Source: Blasia pusilla (Eukaryota > Marchantiophyta > Marchantiopsida > Blasiales). Taken from it: a stretch of DNA of 64,000 nucleotides. The stretch's first letter is position 1. Each line of letters begins with the position of its first letter. Shown one piece after another: positions 48,646 to 60,200 of this stretch. The notes beneath the pieces are model-generated. The model made no database searches and was not told the DNA's origin. It saw only the letters and a list, made by a program, of their open reading frames with translations. The stretch spans positions 34,906,001 to 34,970,000 of the forward strand of contig CM114271.1 of NCBI GenBank assembly GCA_050084515.1, read 5' to 3'. Made by a program: the position numbers and the translations under genes.

Positions 48646-48736
48646 TAGAGTGACTCAAATGAACCTGTGATGTCCCCATTTGAGACGATGAAGCTATGTC
48701 TGCTATGGTAGATATAGTGGCAGTTGATGAGTGAGA

Positions 48737-49181
48737 TGTCACGTCTTTTAGGATAGATCGGTAAGATCTAGTAGAGCGCCTTTGCGAGAAGTGGAGGACA
48801 GGCTCAAGAGGTCAAAGATGACCTATTGAAGCCCCGGGAAATATGAGAGAACAGGTTTCTCCTTCGTTTCGGCTCATTTGGAGCCATATTGAGGAACTTA
48901 CTATTTTAGGTAAGTACCATTTTGAGTATATGGTCAAATTTCTATTTTTGGAAGTGACCCTTGACCTCCTACATCAAGTCAAGAGCCAAGGAGATGACTT
49001 GGGAGCATAGGTTACCATGGAGAGAGCTTGGGAGAGGGGAGGGATATACCTCAAGGAGAGAGAGCTTGAGCTTTATTGTCTCGTTGTTTGGATGCCATGA
49101 GTTAGCATGGGATCATGCGTGTTTGTGTGTGTGCTCGGTGATAACGATGTATGTTGTGTAGCGATGTGTATGCGCACGACA
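48737..49181 (+). repeat. Family A LTR, sense, internally deleted
   Basis: Starts TGTCACGTCTTTTAGGAT and ends GTATGCGCACGACA, both canonical, but only 445 bp long: about 190 bp between GAGAGAGAGCTTGAG and TTGTCTCGTTG are missing. No target duplication is visible in the flanks. Confidence 0.88.
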
Positions 49182-49429
49182 CATACTAGTTCCCTAACAA
49201 ATACACATGTGGTCCCCTCATAAGACCAACTAACCCTATAGGTCTTAGTGGAACCATACATGGCTGGAAAGGTCAACCTCTCCAAGGTTGCCACTCCTCA
49301 TAAAGGGAAGGGTGACGTACACTCTTAGGTCACCTCCTAAGAGCAAGTCACATATGACCTCTCAAAATAGGGAAGTACAAGACTCCTCTAAGGCCTCGAT
49401 ACTATCTCGCCCTACGCCTCATCCACCAT

Positions 49430-49870
49430 GACAACAACTAGACTCTTGCGCCTTGTGTGACAATGGGGATGAAACCTCTAATCACTACTTGGTCTCTTGC
49501 ACAAAATTCACAACACACACAACAAGAATATATGACGATATTGCTAAGGTGGTAACATCAAAAAATTTCAACACATTTAGTAGCCTCGATTCATTGCTCA
49601 AAGTCGTTGCACTCGTAAATAATGTCTAATAGGGATCCCAATTACGTGAAGAGTTTCTTGGTTGACACTTGGAAGCTCCGCACCAACATGTTGTCTAGTC
49701 AACACTCACACTATATGAGAGTGTCTCACCCCTGTCAGATGGTACCTTCTTCACTTCTTCCTCTCTCAACACCCATCCCAGTCTCAAGCACCGTCCAACC
49801 AAGGTACAGAGTCTATCGTCCCAAGGCTACGACACACACTACTTAATGATTACAATCTTTGTGTAGAGAA
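49430..49870 (+). mobile_element. LINE 3' end fragment
   Basis: Repeats the Cys-rich end and tail of the LINE at 30,960-31,385: a CALCDNGDETSNHYLVSC-like stretch near 49,455, then TTGGTTGACACTTGGAAGCTCC and CTTCTTCACTTCTTCCTCTC. A further diverged tail copy lies at about 50,120-50,290 (CTTGGTTGACACTTGAAGC). Confidence 0.7.
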
Positions 49871-51262
49871 TTTTGTAATTATGGAAGGAAAGCCTAGCCA
49901 CCAAGTAGGTTTGTGACAGTCTAGATGGTGCATAGATCATATCTTCTAATCAATCAAATGAGAAGATAAGATCACCTAGTACCTCTTCTTGGATCTCAAG
50001 AAGTTATATGACATGTATAGCATGATGACACGTCTTATAGCTTGTGGGAGGCTAGATCGAGAGAAAAAATTGAGGTTGGTGGAGAATTCATATTAGAAAA
50101 CAATTGGTAATAACTTTGTTTCGGCCTTAATCTTTGTTGTTAAGACCTTCTTGGTTGACACTTGAAGCTTCAAACCAATACTTTGTGTGGTTAGATCTCA
50201 AACTATATGAGAGAGGTTCCCTAGTCTTAGCCGACACCCTCTTCATTTCTCCCTCACTATGCACTTGTCCCAATTTTAGGCATGATTTAGGTTTGGAAGC
50301 TTTAGCTTTAGGACTAGGGCAATCACCTACTCTACTTAATGCACACAATCTTTGTATTGTGTTATTAAGAAGTTCCACATTCATATTTGGAAGATAAGCA
50401 ACAACAATACTATGTGATGGTAGTTCTCAAATATGATGGTTTCCCTCATCTAGTGGTAGTTTCTCATATGTCTTCCCTCTGGGACCTCTTCCCAATTTAG
50501 AATCCCTGCACTATGTGAGAGTTCCAATTATCTCATGGTAGTTTCTCCACCTTTCCACCCCACAAGCACGTATCTAATTAGTGAAGCACTATCCAACCCT
50601 GGCAAGGTGGACATACATAACCTAATGAGTACAATCTCTCAAGTTTTGGAAATTGGGTTTTGTATGACTCATCCGAAAGCCAAAAGAGCCTAGAAAGTCT
50701 TTGCAGGCCTTGGTCCCTCACTCTCAAAAATTTTAAAATTGGTCTCTTCCAACACAACCTTAAACTCTTCCATCTATTTTCATGCTAAGAAGCAAATTTT
50801 GCGTGTATAAATTATAAATGTTCGGGTTTCTTAAAATTAGGTGCAAGATGACATCTTCACAAGTTCTATTTTTTGTTGTAAGTTAAGTAGGATTTTGCAG
50901 TTTTTGTGGTTTTTCCAAGTAACTCTTCTCCACGTTTTCAGAAAAGAGAAATAAAACCTTTCTTGATTGTTATTTCTCTCTTTTTCACCAATGGTGAATT
51001 GCCCCCTTTCTCAAGCTTTGAGAATCACAGATTCCCACCATATCACCAATTTTCTTTCCTCACATCTCATCTTATATCCATATGCATGGGCACCTTGCTA
51101 GTGCTTCTAAGCAGCAACCTCCCCTCAGTCCTAAACCTAGGAGTGATGTAAGCTGAAGAAGGCTGCTAATTGAAAAGACTGAACACACAATTCAGAAATC
51201 ATTAGCCATAGTTGACTGTCAAATATACAATGATACTGAATTTCGAATTTCATAAGTTTTAA
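49871..51262. other. Non-coding; includes a diverged LINE tail
   Basis: Apart from the LINE-tail-like piece near 50.1-50.3 kb, I see no gene. The last part should hold the 3' UTR of the AlkB-like gene. Confidence 0.4.
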
Positions 51263-54200
51263 TCAGCTCTTGCTCTCTATTTGTCGAAAAGTGAAATTTA
51301 GCCGACCAGGCACCATATGTAAGCCAGGTGGGCGAGTCCCAGCTTGCACATTGCGAGTCCCATGATACACCAGTCGGGATTCTCCACCGAACACTATGAC
51401 GTCTCCACTGTTCAAAATGATTTCATGTTCCCTGCCAAACCCAAAGACCAGTGCAGGATTACAAAACCTTCCCTTTCAAATGCACTTAGTCAAGCAAAGA
51501 AAAATAACCGACAGCTTCAAAGAAAAATAGACTATTCAAAGTCCAAGTTGGTGAAATTCTACAATTTCCATCGACATGATACGTTTCATCCATAACTGAA
51601 GTGCATGACTAGATAATTTAATGCTTTCTTGAAAACAGTATGGGTCAACACCATTGGCAGGGAGCATGAACTGATTTCAAGGATGATAATCAGTAGAGGT
51701 CTTATTTTAAAGTGACTGAGCAATATCCTCACATCTACAAGGTATGTCATGTTGCTACTCACCGATTGTGTGCAACATCGCCATCCACACAGTTTTTAGT
51801 TAACTCATTGTCCACAGCAACAAAGACTCCTGATTTTCGCCTACTTAGTGGTGGAAACCGCCTGTAGAAGAAAGTCATGCTATCCCCTACACTCAAACTT
51901 ACCTGCCAAGACATGAAACATTCTGAAATGAGTAGGCATATTCTCCAAGAGACAGTATAAAGGCAGAATACACAGATTATCACACGAGGCTCTAGTTTTT
52001 TGGAAGTGAGATTCTTACATCAAAACATATCCTTCACTTTGAAAACTATGCAGATATGATGTGATTGCAACCATTCTGAACACTGATTACTAAACAAGTC
52101 TATGGCTCAAAAAAAACCTCTAGTATCTATCCCAATGTGTGCTTACCACAGGCATAGAGCAAGAATCATCAAGATCTTGATGACCACCCAACCCTACGAC
52201 TCCAAGCTCATCTGCTTTCACCTGGATCCCAGAAACGCAAGGCTTATTAGTACTTTCAAGTACTTGAACGAGTTGCCGATTGAGCAACAAGCTAAAACAC
52301 TAGTGATTACAGGTTCTTCCATACCGGATAAAAGTTGACCAAGCCGACTTCAGGAGCAAATATGGAATCTAAAGGGTACACAGATGTGTGTTGTTGCGCA
52401 TCCTGTGCAATTTTCTGTGACAACTCAAACATCCACAATGGCAGAGGCCATTCTGAACCCTCTGAAACATAACGATGAGCCCTTGTGTCCCACTTCGGGC
52501 CCCAACACATCTGCAAAGATGACACGGTTTCAATGAATTAGACACATGACTAAAGAGAGTTTCATCAGAAATTTTGCGCCTCATGACTCAACTTAGCCCT
52601 TGTCATTATAGTGCTGCTCTCACTGTCTATCAAAGCAAGAGCCTGAGGTGCTAATAAAGAATTGGAGTTGGATGACATTAGCACTATATCGGTCTCAAGA
52701 GAACCTTCAACTACAATATCCACTACAGAAGCTGCTTGCATATTCTATTGACTTCTGAATCCATGTAACACCAAAAGGGGAACACAGAAGGTCATACGGA
52801 GTAAATATGGTACTTGCCCCCGCCAGATGTAATCGGTCTGTGAAACAAGTGAGCTACACGCTGGCTCTCCTGCACCAACAGTTGTTGCTGCTCCAAGTCC
52901 AGCCAACTCCTGAAGAGAACCATACTGCAGATGGCAATGACACTTTTTAGACCTAGATCCTTCAAAACAATCCTTTCATATCCGTTGGAACGTGATCAGA
53001 GAATACACGCTGCTCGATTGGATTGATTTGAATTCAAGCTGTCACGACTACCAACTGGGACGAGCATCTACGATGCAGTTCAGTTCTCATTTGAAGAAGC
53101 GAAGTAGTGATGAAAGAAGACAGATGGTGAAGTATGTCTCTGAAGCTATTGGGCTCAAGGACTTCCTTCAAAGGTGAACGACAACAATTGTCCCAGAGCT
53201 TTATGAGTGGATCTACGCTATAAGTGAGCTACAAGATGAGATTTTGTCTATGCACTCGGAGAATTCCTTCCGTGGTGACCGTGAATTCACCACGGGAATC
53301 AACTGAATCTCTTTTTGAGTGGATCTATGAATCAACTGAGCTGCATGATGAGCTTCTATGCGATGGAAGATTTGCTTCAATTTTAGGCAGAGAGAAAGAT
53401 GATCTGCGCGATGACATACCCCGGCTGTAGTACAGTGACGGTCGGCTTCTGTCTCACCGGTGCCGAAGAAGGCACCCTCCAAAACATGGAAATCCTTGCT
53501 TGGCTCTGCTTTTGTCGCTGGAACAATTTGAACCCTGCAGGTGGGCGATCTACGTCTCGTCCGCTTCTGTCCCTCAAATTCTCTGCCGCTCCTGGCTGTC
53601 CCCGAGCTTCATCGTCCATGAGTCCAGTGCTAAGAGTTTTCCCTGTGCGGAAGCTATGGATATCTGGTGGTGAGGGAGCCAATACCTCTCGGTATGCCCC
53701 ACGTTTGCTGACATCTTGGAGGCACTTCGGTTGAGCGTTCTTCAATTCGCCACTGTAGAGGATGGCACCATTCACCGAGGGACAATGAGACATTTCACAT
53801 GGAATTTCATCTGTTGAACCCTCTGAAGTTGGTCCCAAGCTGTGCATACCCGCGGACACGGACGTGCTCGCTGAAAGTATTGCATCTTGGCCTCGCATAA
53901 AGAACCTCTCTTCAAGTGCTGAACTGCTACCGCCTTTCTCCTCGAAAATATGAGAATCCGAAATCGATGGAATTGTACCGAATTTGCTTGGAATTGTAAG
54001 CTCCTCCGCTCCCCTAATGTCATAAACGGGTGTAGAAGAAACCAGACAGGGGGATCCAATTTTTCTTGGAAGGGGAGCAACACTATTGTCTGTGCGTGGC
54101 GGAGAAGGAACTCTGCCCTTCACCTGTGATATGAGAGATGCCATATTCTTCTCCCAAAAACCAGGTCCATCACAGGAAGTTGACCCGGAAGGGCAGTCAT

Positions 54201-54429
54201 TAGGAGAATTTATGCTTGGCAAGACATGGGATTGAGAAGTACCTGAAGAAGAGGAATCCAGGCACTGATTGACATGATCTTCAAGGGTGAAGTAAGTAAA
54301 GGAACGGTTACAAACGGGGCAGGGCCAGAATCGCTGCTTCTTACCACTTCCATAGCTCGGCTGCTTGGGAGGGCGCTTATATCCAGTTTGAAGGCTCCGT
54401 TGCAAAGGCATGGTGTTTCTTTGCGTCAA
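51263..54429 (-). CDS. AlkB-like 2-oxoglutarate/Fe(II) dioxygenase with N-terminal zinc finger (6 exons)
   Basis: AlkB enzymes oxidatively remove methyl groups from DNA or RNA bases. Exons (minus): 54429-53420, 52924-52798, 52510-52325, 52221-52147, 51902-51763, 51431-51263; 568 residues, all junctions in frame. Residues 37-56 form a C-x2-C-x11-H-x3-C finger of UBZ4 type (CPVC...HVNQC), which suggests ubiquitin or DNA binding. A long Ser/Pro-rich, probably disordered linker (60-320) follows. The catalytic part starts at LQPGMVLFRSWL (about 334). Fe ligands are His455 and Asp457 in GGHQDLDDS and His536 in SRLVYHG. The 2-oxoglutarate-binding Arg pair is in GRLNFTFRQ (556 and 562). The order matches plant proteins with an N-terminal finger before an ALKBH-type domain. 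The exon 2 donor was set at GTATGA (52797-52792), which alone keeps frame into MCWGPKWD. The substrate is not predictable from sequence. Confidence 0.92.
52950..53419 (+). other. Coding-like but stop-containing text within AlkB intron 1, opposite strand
   Basis: Within intron 1 (52925-53419) the plus strand shows adjacent open pieces (52992-53177, 53224-53430). They repeat a phrase of about 12 codons: ELYEWIYAISELQDEIL near 53,200 and SLFEWIYESTELHDELL near 53,310. I do not recognise the domain. It may be a captured gene fragment or chance. Confidence 0.3.
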
Positions 54430-57277
54430 ATTTCAAAATTCTACCTACAGATTCGAAGAACTCTTCTTCCTACTTCCATGATTGCAATGATCAGCTACCC
54501 GCTTTCACTCACTTCACTCAAGCCTCAAAGTGCCCTGCCTTAAGTTTCAAACTCCTCCTTCCATGCTTTTGTCGAACTCCAGCTGACACACGCGAGTGCA
54601 TTCAGGGCATTCAGTGACGTTTCTTGACCTCCAAGATAGTAAATCACCTCAACCAAAGCCGATCACGCGATTGAACTCTGCGGCTGACGTTCTTCTCCTC
54701 ACGTCTGCTATCGATAGCCTTCCTCTTCTTCACTCTTCCTTCCATGTCGAGGCACAATTGGACTCGTCCATGTCACTCTTCACTCTCCTCTCCTCTCTAC
54801 GTCCGGTCTGCAATTTCGACGTCATTTTGATGGTCATATCTCTGTCATGACTAAAATCTCTGGCGTAAACCACATGCGGTCGATACCTTCAGATGTTCGA
54901 CCTCATCAGTTCCTGCAGCCGCTTCCGAATCGATCTCAATTGTGACACGGGAATAACCCGCGAACAAACCTCTGCATTCAAATGAGGTGGGCCATTGACC
55001 GGAATATGCAGATATCGCATTCCCCTTACCGGTCCGTAAGAAGCCAGAAGCCTACCGGATTTGACGTTTGATCCCGGTGTGAATGGACGACCACAAAAAC
55101 CGTCAACGTTCTCATTGCAACTGCAATGATTCGTTCCTCTTGTCATCTAATTGATGATGGGAGCGCGAGGGTTTGTTTTCACAGAGATTTGTCGCTTTGA
55201 TTCTCCGCGGACTCGTTCGCTGTCGGAAAGTAATTTCATGCCTCTCGTGCTTCTCTATTTGTTTGCTTTGCTCCTTTTCTGTGTTTACCTCATTATTCTC
55301 CTGTGTGTGTTTGTTCCTCGCATGATAAACCAGAGAAATCGAGGATTTAGGATGAGGTTCGCACACGTAGGGATGGAGTAAATTTGAACGATAAACTGGA
55401 GAAATCGAGGGATTTGGATGAGGTTCGCACACGTAGCGGTGGACTTAATCTGAACGAGCAATGAGAATCTCAAATCCTCTTCTTCCGTCATGTGAATGTC
55501 GTCGATAATATATTGGAGTGGCTTTCCAAAAAGTCACGGTAGATGATGCCAATGCAACTCCTATCCTTCAGACGTATCCTTCAACCAATAGTTCTTCATC
55601 TATTCTACGCTTAGACTTAGATTTCATTCACCTCTCAATCGAAGCGCTTGGACTAAATCCTCCAACAATTATAAATGAGTTGGTGAGAACTGTCACGTTT
55701 GTCATCATTTATTTTTGTTTGCATTGCGTTCCCAGATGGCGCTATTCCTATCAATATACTTCCTTTCTAATATAGCTATACGCTGACCATCATGATCGCT
55801 ACGATTCGCAAAGCTCGATTGCAAAGTTAATGTCAAAGAAGTAGGTCTGCCGAAGACCAAGGAAGTACATTCGAGACAAGCTCACTCGCAAAGTTCGTGA
55901 CAAACAATTAGGTCTGCAGAAGACAGTGAGGACGATTCGAGACGGGTGAATGCACGACGTGACGCCGAAAAAGAACGACGCTCTTACTACACGAGCTCAT
56001 GCTTGCATTGCTCAACTAGAGTTGCGGATCATGGCACTGATGATCTTAGCGTTCAAAAAAATCCATGAGGCGTCCGCACAACCGACATTTCCACCGCAGT
56101 CTATACTGTCAGGTACCGAGAGTGCGCAGTCCTGCTTCGATGTGAACTTTGTGGTCAAGCGTCAACGTTAAGCGCAAGATTTAGTCATCGGGAGCTTCTT
56201 CATTTCCTCGCGCAAATATCTCATAGGTTGGATAACAAGCACTCACCCTATCATCTGCATCATAGCCAATTTCCTCCAAAGTTTTGTTCATGCTTCAGTT
56301 GGATAATCATCAAGTTGCTAGTCAGTACTCTGGTGCTGTCCATGAACGTGAGCTTTTCTCCATCATAGTGCCACAAATCGTCATTGAACTCACTACTAAG
56401 TCGAACGACGTTGCTGATTTGGATAGTTTAGGCTCTAAGAGTCTTTACTGCACCAAGCCCTTTGATAAGAAGTGATGTAGATGGCCCTTGGCTAAAGCGA
56501 TACAGCAATCATAGATACTTATTTACAGACTGCTCTGTCGTGTCATCATTACTCTAGGAAAACAATTCAGTGCCCCGAAAGCTAAGAAAGTCTGATTTAG
56601 AATGCGCATTACTAGTTTTGGTCAAAGTTTCGTTGGAATCTCCTCGTCACTACACTTCCTCTTCATTGACACTGAGTAAGACTACAAAACCAACGTGAAT
56701 CGGAAGAGTTGGGATATGAACAATTCAGCAGAATTCAAGCAAGCAATCTGACAAGCGAGACCTGTCTCACCAAAACACCATCACCAACATGCTCATTGCA
56801 CCAGTTAATCTTGCAGGAACACTGTGGCTAGCATTTGTGGAGACTGAAAAGTTTCATGTGGAGTCTGATGGACGGACCTGTGTAGACTGATCGAAGGATT
56901 GCAGAAGAGTGACAAGGGATTGATCGATGAGGCACCTGGGCTCCTTGAGTGAGAGGTGACAGAATGACCAGAGCTGGTTGGTACATAAGGGGCTTTGGTG
57001 GTGGAGTTTAGGGTTTAGGGTTGGGATTGCACAACTCTCTTTTGGGCTTCATTCTAGCTTTTGAACTTACGAGTTTATAGGGTTCGGACATCTCATGGTG
57101 TAGATGTGGAGCAATATTATAGTCTCTTATCAAATAAATAGTGGTTTCCGTGGATGTAGCTTCTAGAAGAATGAACCATGTATAAGCTGGTGTCTTTGGT
57201 GCTTGTCTCCCTGTATATCTCCCTGTTTGTCTATCATATGTGTGATCAGGATCTCTATGTGTGGACATAATCTAAAC
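54430..57277. other. Intergenic; two small tandem duplications
   Basis: Upstream of the AlkB-like gene and downstream of the SDR gene. No gene was recognised. It holds a 66-bp tandem pair at 55,324-55,455 (GATAAAC...GAGAAATCGAGG, GATGAGGTTCGCACACGTAG). A diverged pair of about 63 bp is at about 55,817-55,944 (TAGGTCTGC, GAAGAC, ATTCGAGAC). Local AC/GT-poor, CG-containing sequence near 54.5-55.1 kb may be promoter. Confidence 0.5.
55324..55455. repeat. 66-bp tandem duplication
   Basis: Units start with GATAAAC at 55,324 and 55,390 and share GAGGTTCGCACACGTAG. The two differ by several substitutions and small shifts. Confidence 0.85.
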
Positions 57278-60200
57278 CTACTTGAGATTGTCTGGCAAAA
57301 GATTAGACATGGCCAAGATGACATCTCCCGGAGACGAAGACTTATTGTTGTAAATTTCAAAAGTAACCTTGGGCGGACTTGCTCCATCAATGCAAGCCAA
57401 ACAAACAGTTGCTACATCCCGACGGCTTATGCTTCCCATTCCTATGTCACCTGTCAGATAACCACTTTCTATCAGCACAATATTTCATCAGACTCATTAC
57501 ACACTCAAATTGCTAAAAGACAACGCCCCAGAAGGTCACAGAGACGGATTTTTCATTTTATCTAAAACATTAATCAGTCCCTTTCCTGCCTACTAAGAGA
57601 TTCGATCAGCTTTCCAGCATACACTCGATAGTTGTTATTAAGATATCCTCGAACTATCTTCAAAGAGGTAGATGCTACACGGATGGTTTCTTATTCTAAA
57701 GCATTGAGAGTCTGTCCCATCTGCTCTTCGACTCCTAAGCACCTCACTGTAATCTATACTTGAGTGAATGAATAAATAGATTTATTGTCCACAGGGGCTC
57801 CACAGGGCCATGGGACTTGGTTTTGAGACTTAACAACAATTTTGAAGAAAGAACAAGCACCAGCAAGGGCCTAAGAGGTCCTCTGAGCCAGGTGATTTTC
57901 CCTAGTCTTCACACAACTATGCAAAAATTTAGCGCTCCAAATCTGATTCTGCCTAGCCATGAATTCGGAGACCTTGAGAGCCAAGCTCATTCATTTTCAA
58001 ATCTCTTTACCTTAAATTGGTAGGGGGAGACTCGCCGATTCTCGAATCACCTACACGGAAGTTGTGGTAGAGATTCTTGCTATTGGAAGTAAATAACAGT
58101 CTAGTTGAAAATCCCGGAAAGCAAGATGAACTGGTGATGTTTGAGCACATTACCTTGTTCAAAGACAATTTCATGCTGACCACCGTTGTCGTTGTTCAGG
58201 CCACCAGGTCTTACAATGTAGTAAGCCAAATCATCTCGTTGCTTATATGCCTCTCGCAAAGCCATCTCTGCCTGCACTTTCACCAAATTACAAAGTATTA
58301 TCACTCATAGCTTAAATAAGAGACTATGCAAGGCAAGACCAACGACCATGTAACTAGAGTTTAGAATGACACCAAAGGATCTTCTGAGGATGTGCATTGC
58401 AAGTTCAATCTCTCTAGGCTAGTCACTGCCTTCACCTGTACACTTTTTGGTTGAAATGGGAACTAGAACTGGAGGTGTAGGAAGGCGATCATTAACATGG
58501 AACTAAAGTAGAACCTCAGGCACTAAAGAATTACCTTATTTTTCCAGTACAACACACGCCCAAACATTGTGTTCAGCAGTAAAGCAACAAATGACCATGG
58601 ACGTGTGACAGCCATCGAAGATACCAAAACAAAATCTGGAACCTGCAGTTCAAAAGGCCAGACATTTTAGTAAGAGGTGAGTATAACCATGAGATATACC
58701 AACAACAAGATTGAGGCTTGAGTTGGTCTCGAACTTGCGATTGTGAGAAGAGTCAAAGATTATTGTAAGTGTAAAGAACAGCAATCTTCAAAGTGACCAC
58801 GAACTATGATGATAGACGAATCACCGCCATGTGCTTGAAAAGAGATGGGAAAACTTGATCACAGAGTTGACAGGCACAAAATTCCCTTCTCTCCCAGGAG
58901 AATTCAGAATTCCTAGATAATTCCAAGGATGATTCTTACAGACAAGTCTGAAAAAAAACCTTTACAACAGATGACGTATCAGGGTAGAAACGTACTCCTG
59001 CGTCAATAGCTGCTTCAACCAGATACTGTGTACCCAAGTAGTCGACATACTTTGGAGTGTATTTATTCCACCCTGGTAGTCTCCAACCTGCTTGGGCCCC
59101 AACCGCACAGACGACAACATCGACACCCTGGCAAGCTGAAACCAAAGATTCCTTCTTGGTGATGTCTCCATTGATAAACTTCACCTTTGAAGACTGAGTT
59201 CCTGCTCATCACACAAACCAATCTTCCATAACCAACTTCTCTTAGGCTGCATAACTAACATCCATCTCCAAATCAGACAGTCCCCTCTCTCATGACAGTG
59301 TCAAACACTTAACCAAAACCCATACCCAATCTTAACTGAGACATTCACAGCAGCACGAATCACCACATGGTAGGAGCAACAGGCTACTCCTCTGAAAACA
59401 AAATGTTGTGAAGAGATCTGATTTTAACCCACAGAAAGCTTCTAACGCAAAATTTGATGATCCCACTCCACCATAGCTTGATTCGAGCAAGAAACTGTAG
59501 GTGTTGGAAAGGAGTTGAAGAAAACTACTCTCACAGGTGCAGCCTGAAGTGTTACAGGGCTGGGCTTCCATGAACTGTAGGCCCAGCCATTAGACAAAAT
59601 ACATGATGATGGAACCAAATAACTTGGAGATGAGGCTGTACCAATGGCTTTGCTGGCCCGCTCTTGATTACGCACGAGAGCAAGCACTTCATATTGATTC
59701 CCCTTCTCTAGGAGAGCTTTGGTTACCTGCAAGACGTTCCAAAATTGTTCACCACTCTCTCTCTATGAAGGGCCTTGCATTCAACTTCCCAAGATGTCCT
59801 CAAAAGCAACCAATCTAAATTCTAACACATACAACAATTCAACCTTGTGTGGCATACAGTTATACACAATTTCATAAGAGAATTTATGGTATTATTATCT
59901 TTGAACACATGGCTTCCATGACACATAAAGAAACTCTTATGACTTTCAGACTAACATGAAAAGTTTGTCGTGAGCAGTTCTGTGACAAAGGTTTGTTGTC
60001 CTCTAAGACACCATTTCACATAGATTTTAAGTTTGGTGTTAGTTCTACCTTTCTGATTAGTTTTCCTTTTTAATACTTAAATAAAAGAATAACAATGAAA
60101 TGTCTACGACCTTCCCAAGTAAGCAAGGCAACGTCTCGGGCTCTCTAGTGTTTACCCATGGTAATTCCTTACCATCGAAAAATATCAAACACTACCAATA

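Noticed and set aside
48737-49181. Reading the 445-bp copy as a full-length LTR
   Set aside because: Comparison with the 636-645-bp copies shows an internal deletion of about 190 bp.
52792-52812. GTACC or GC-AG (GCAAGT) donor for AlkB exon 2
   Set aside because: Both break the frame into exon 3; the GTATGA donor slightly downstream keeps frame and restores the family's spacing before MCWGPKWD.
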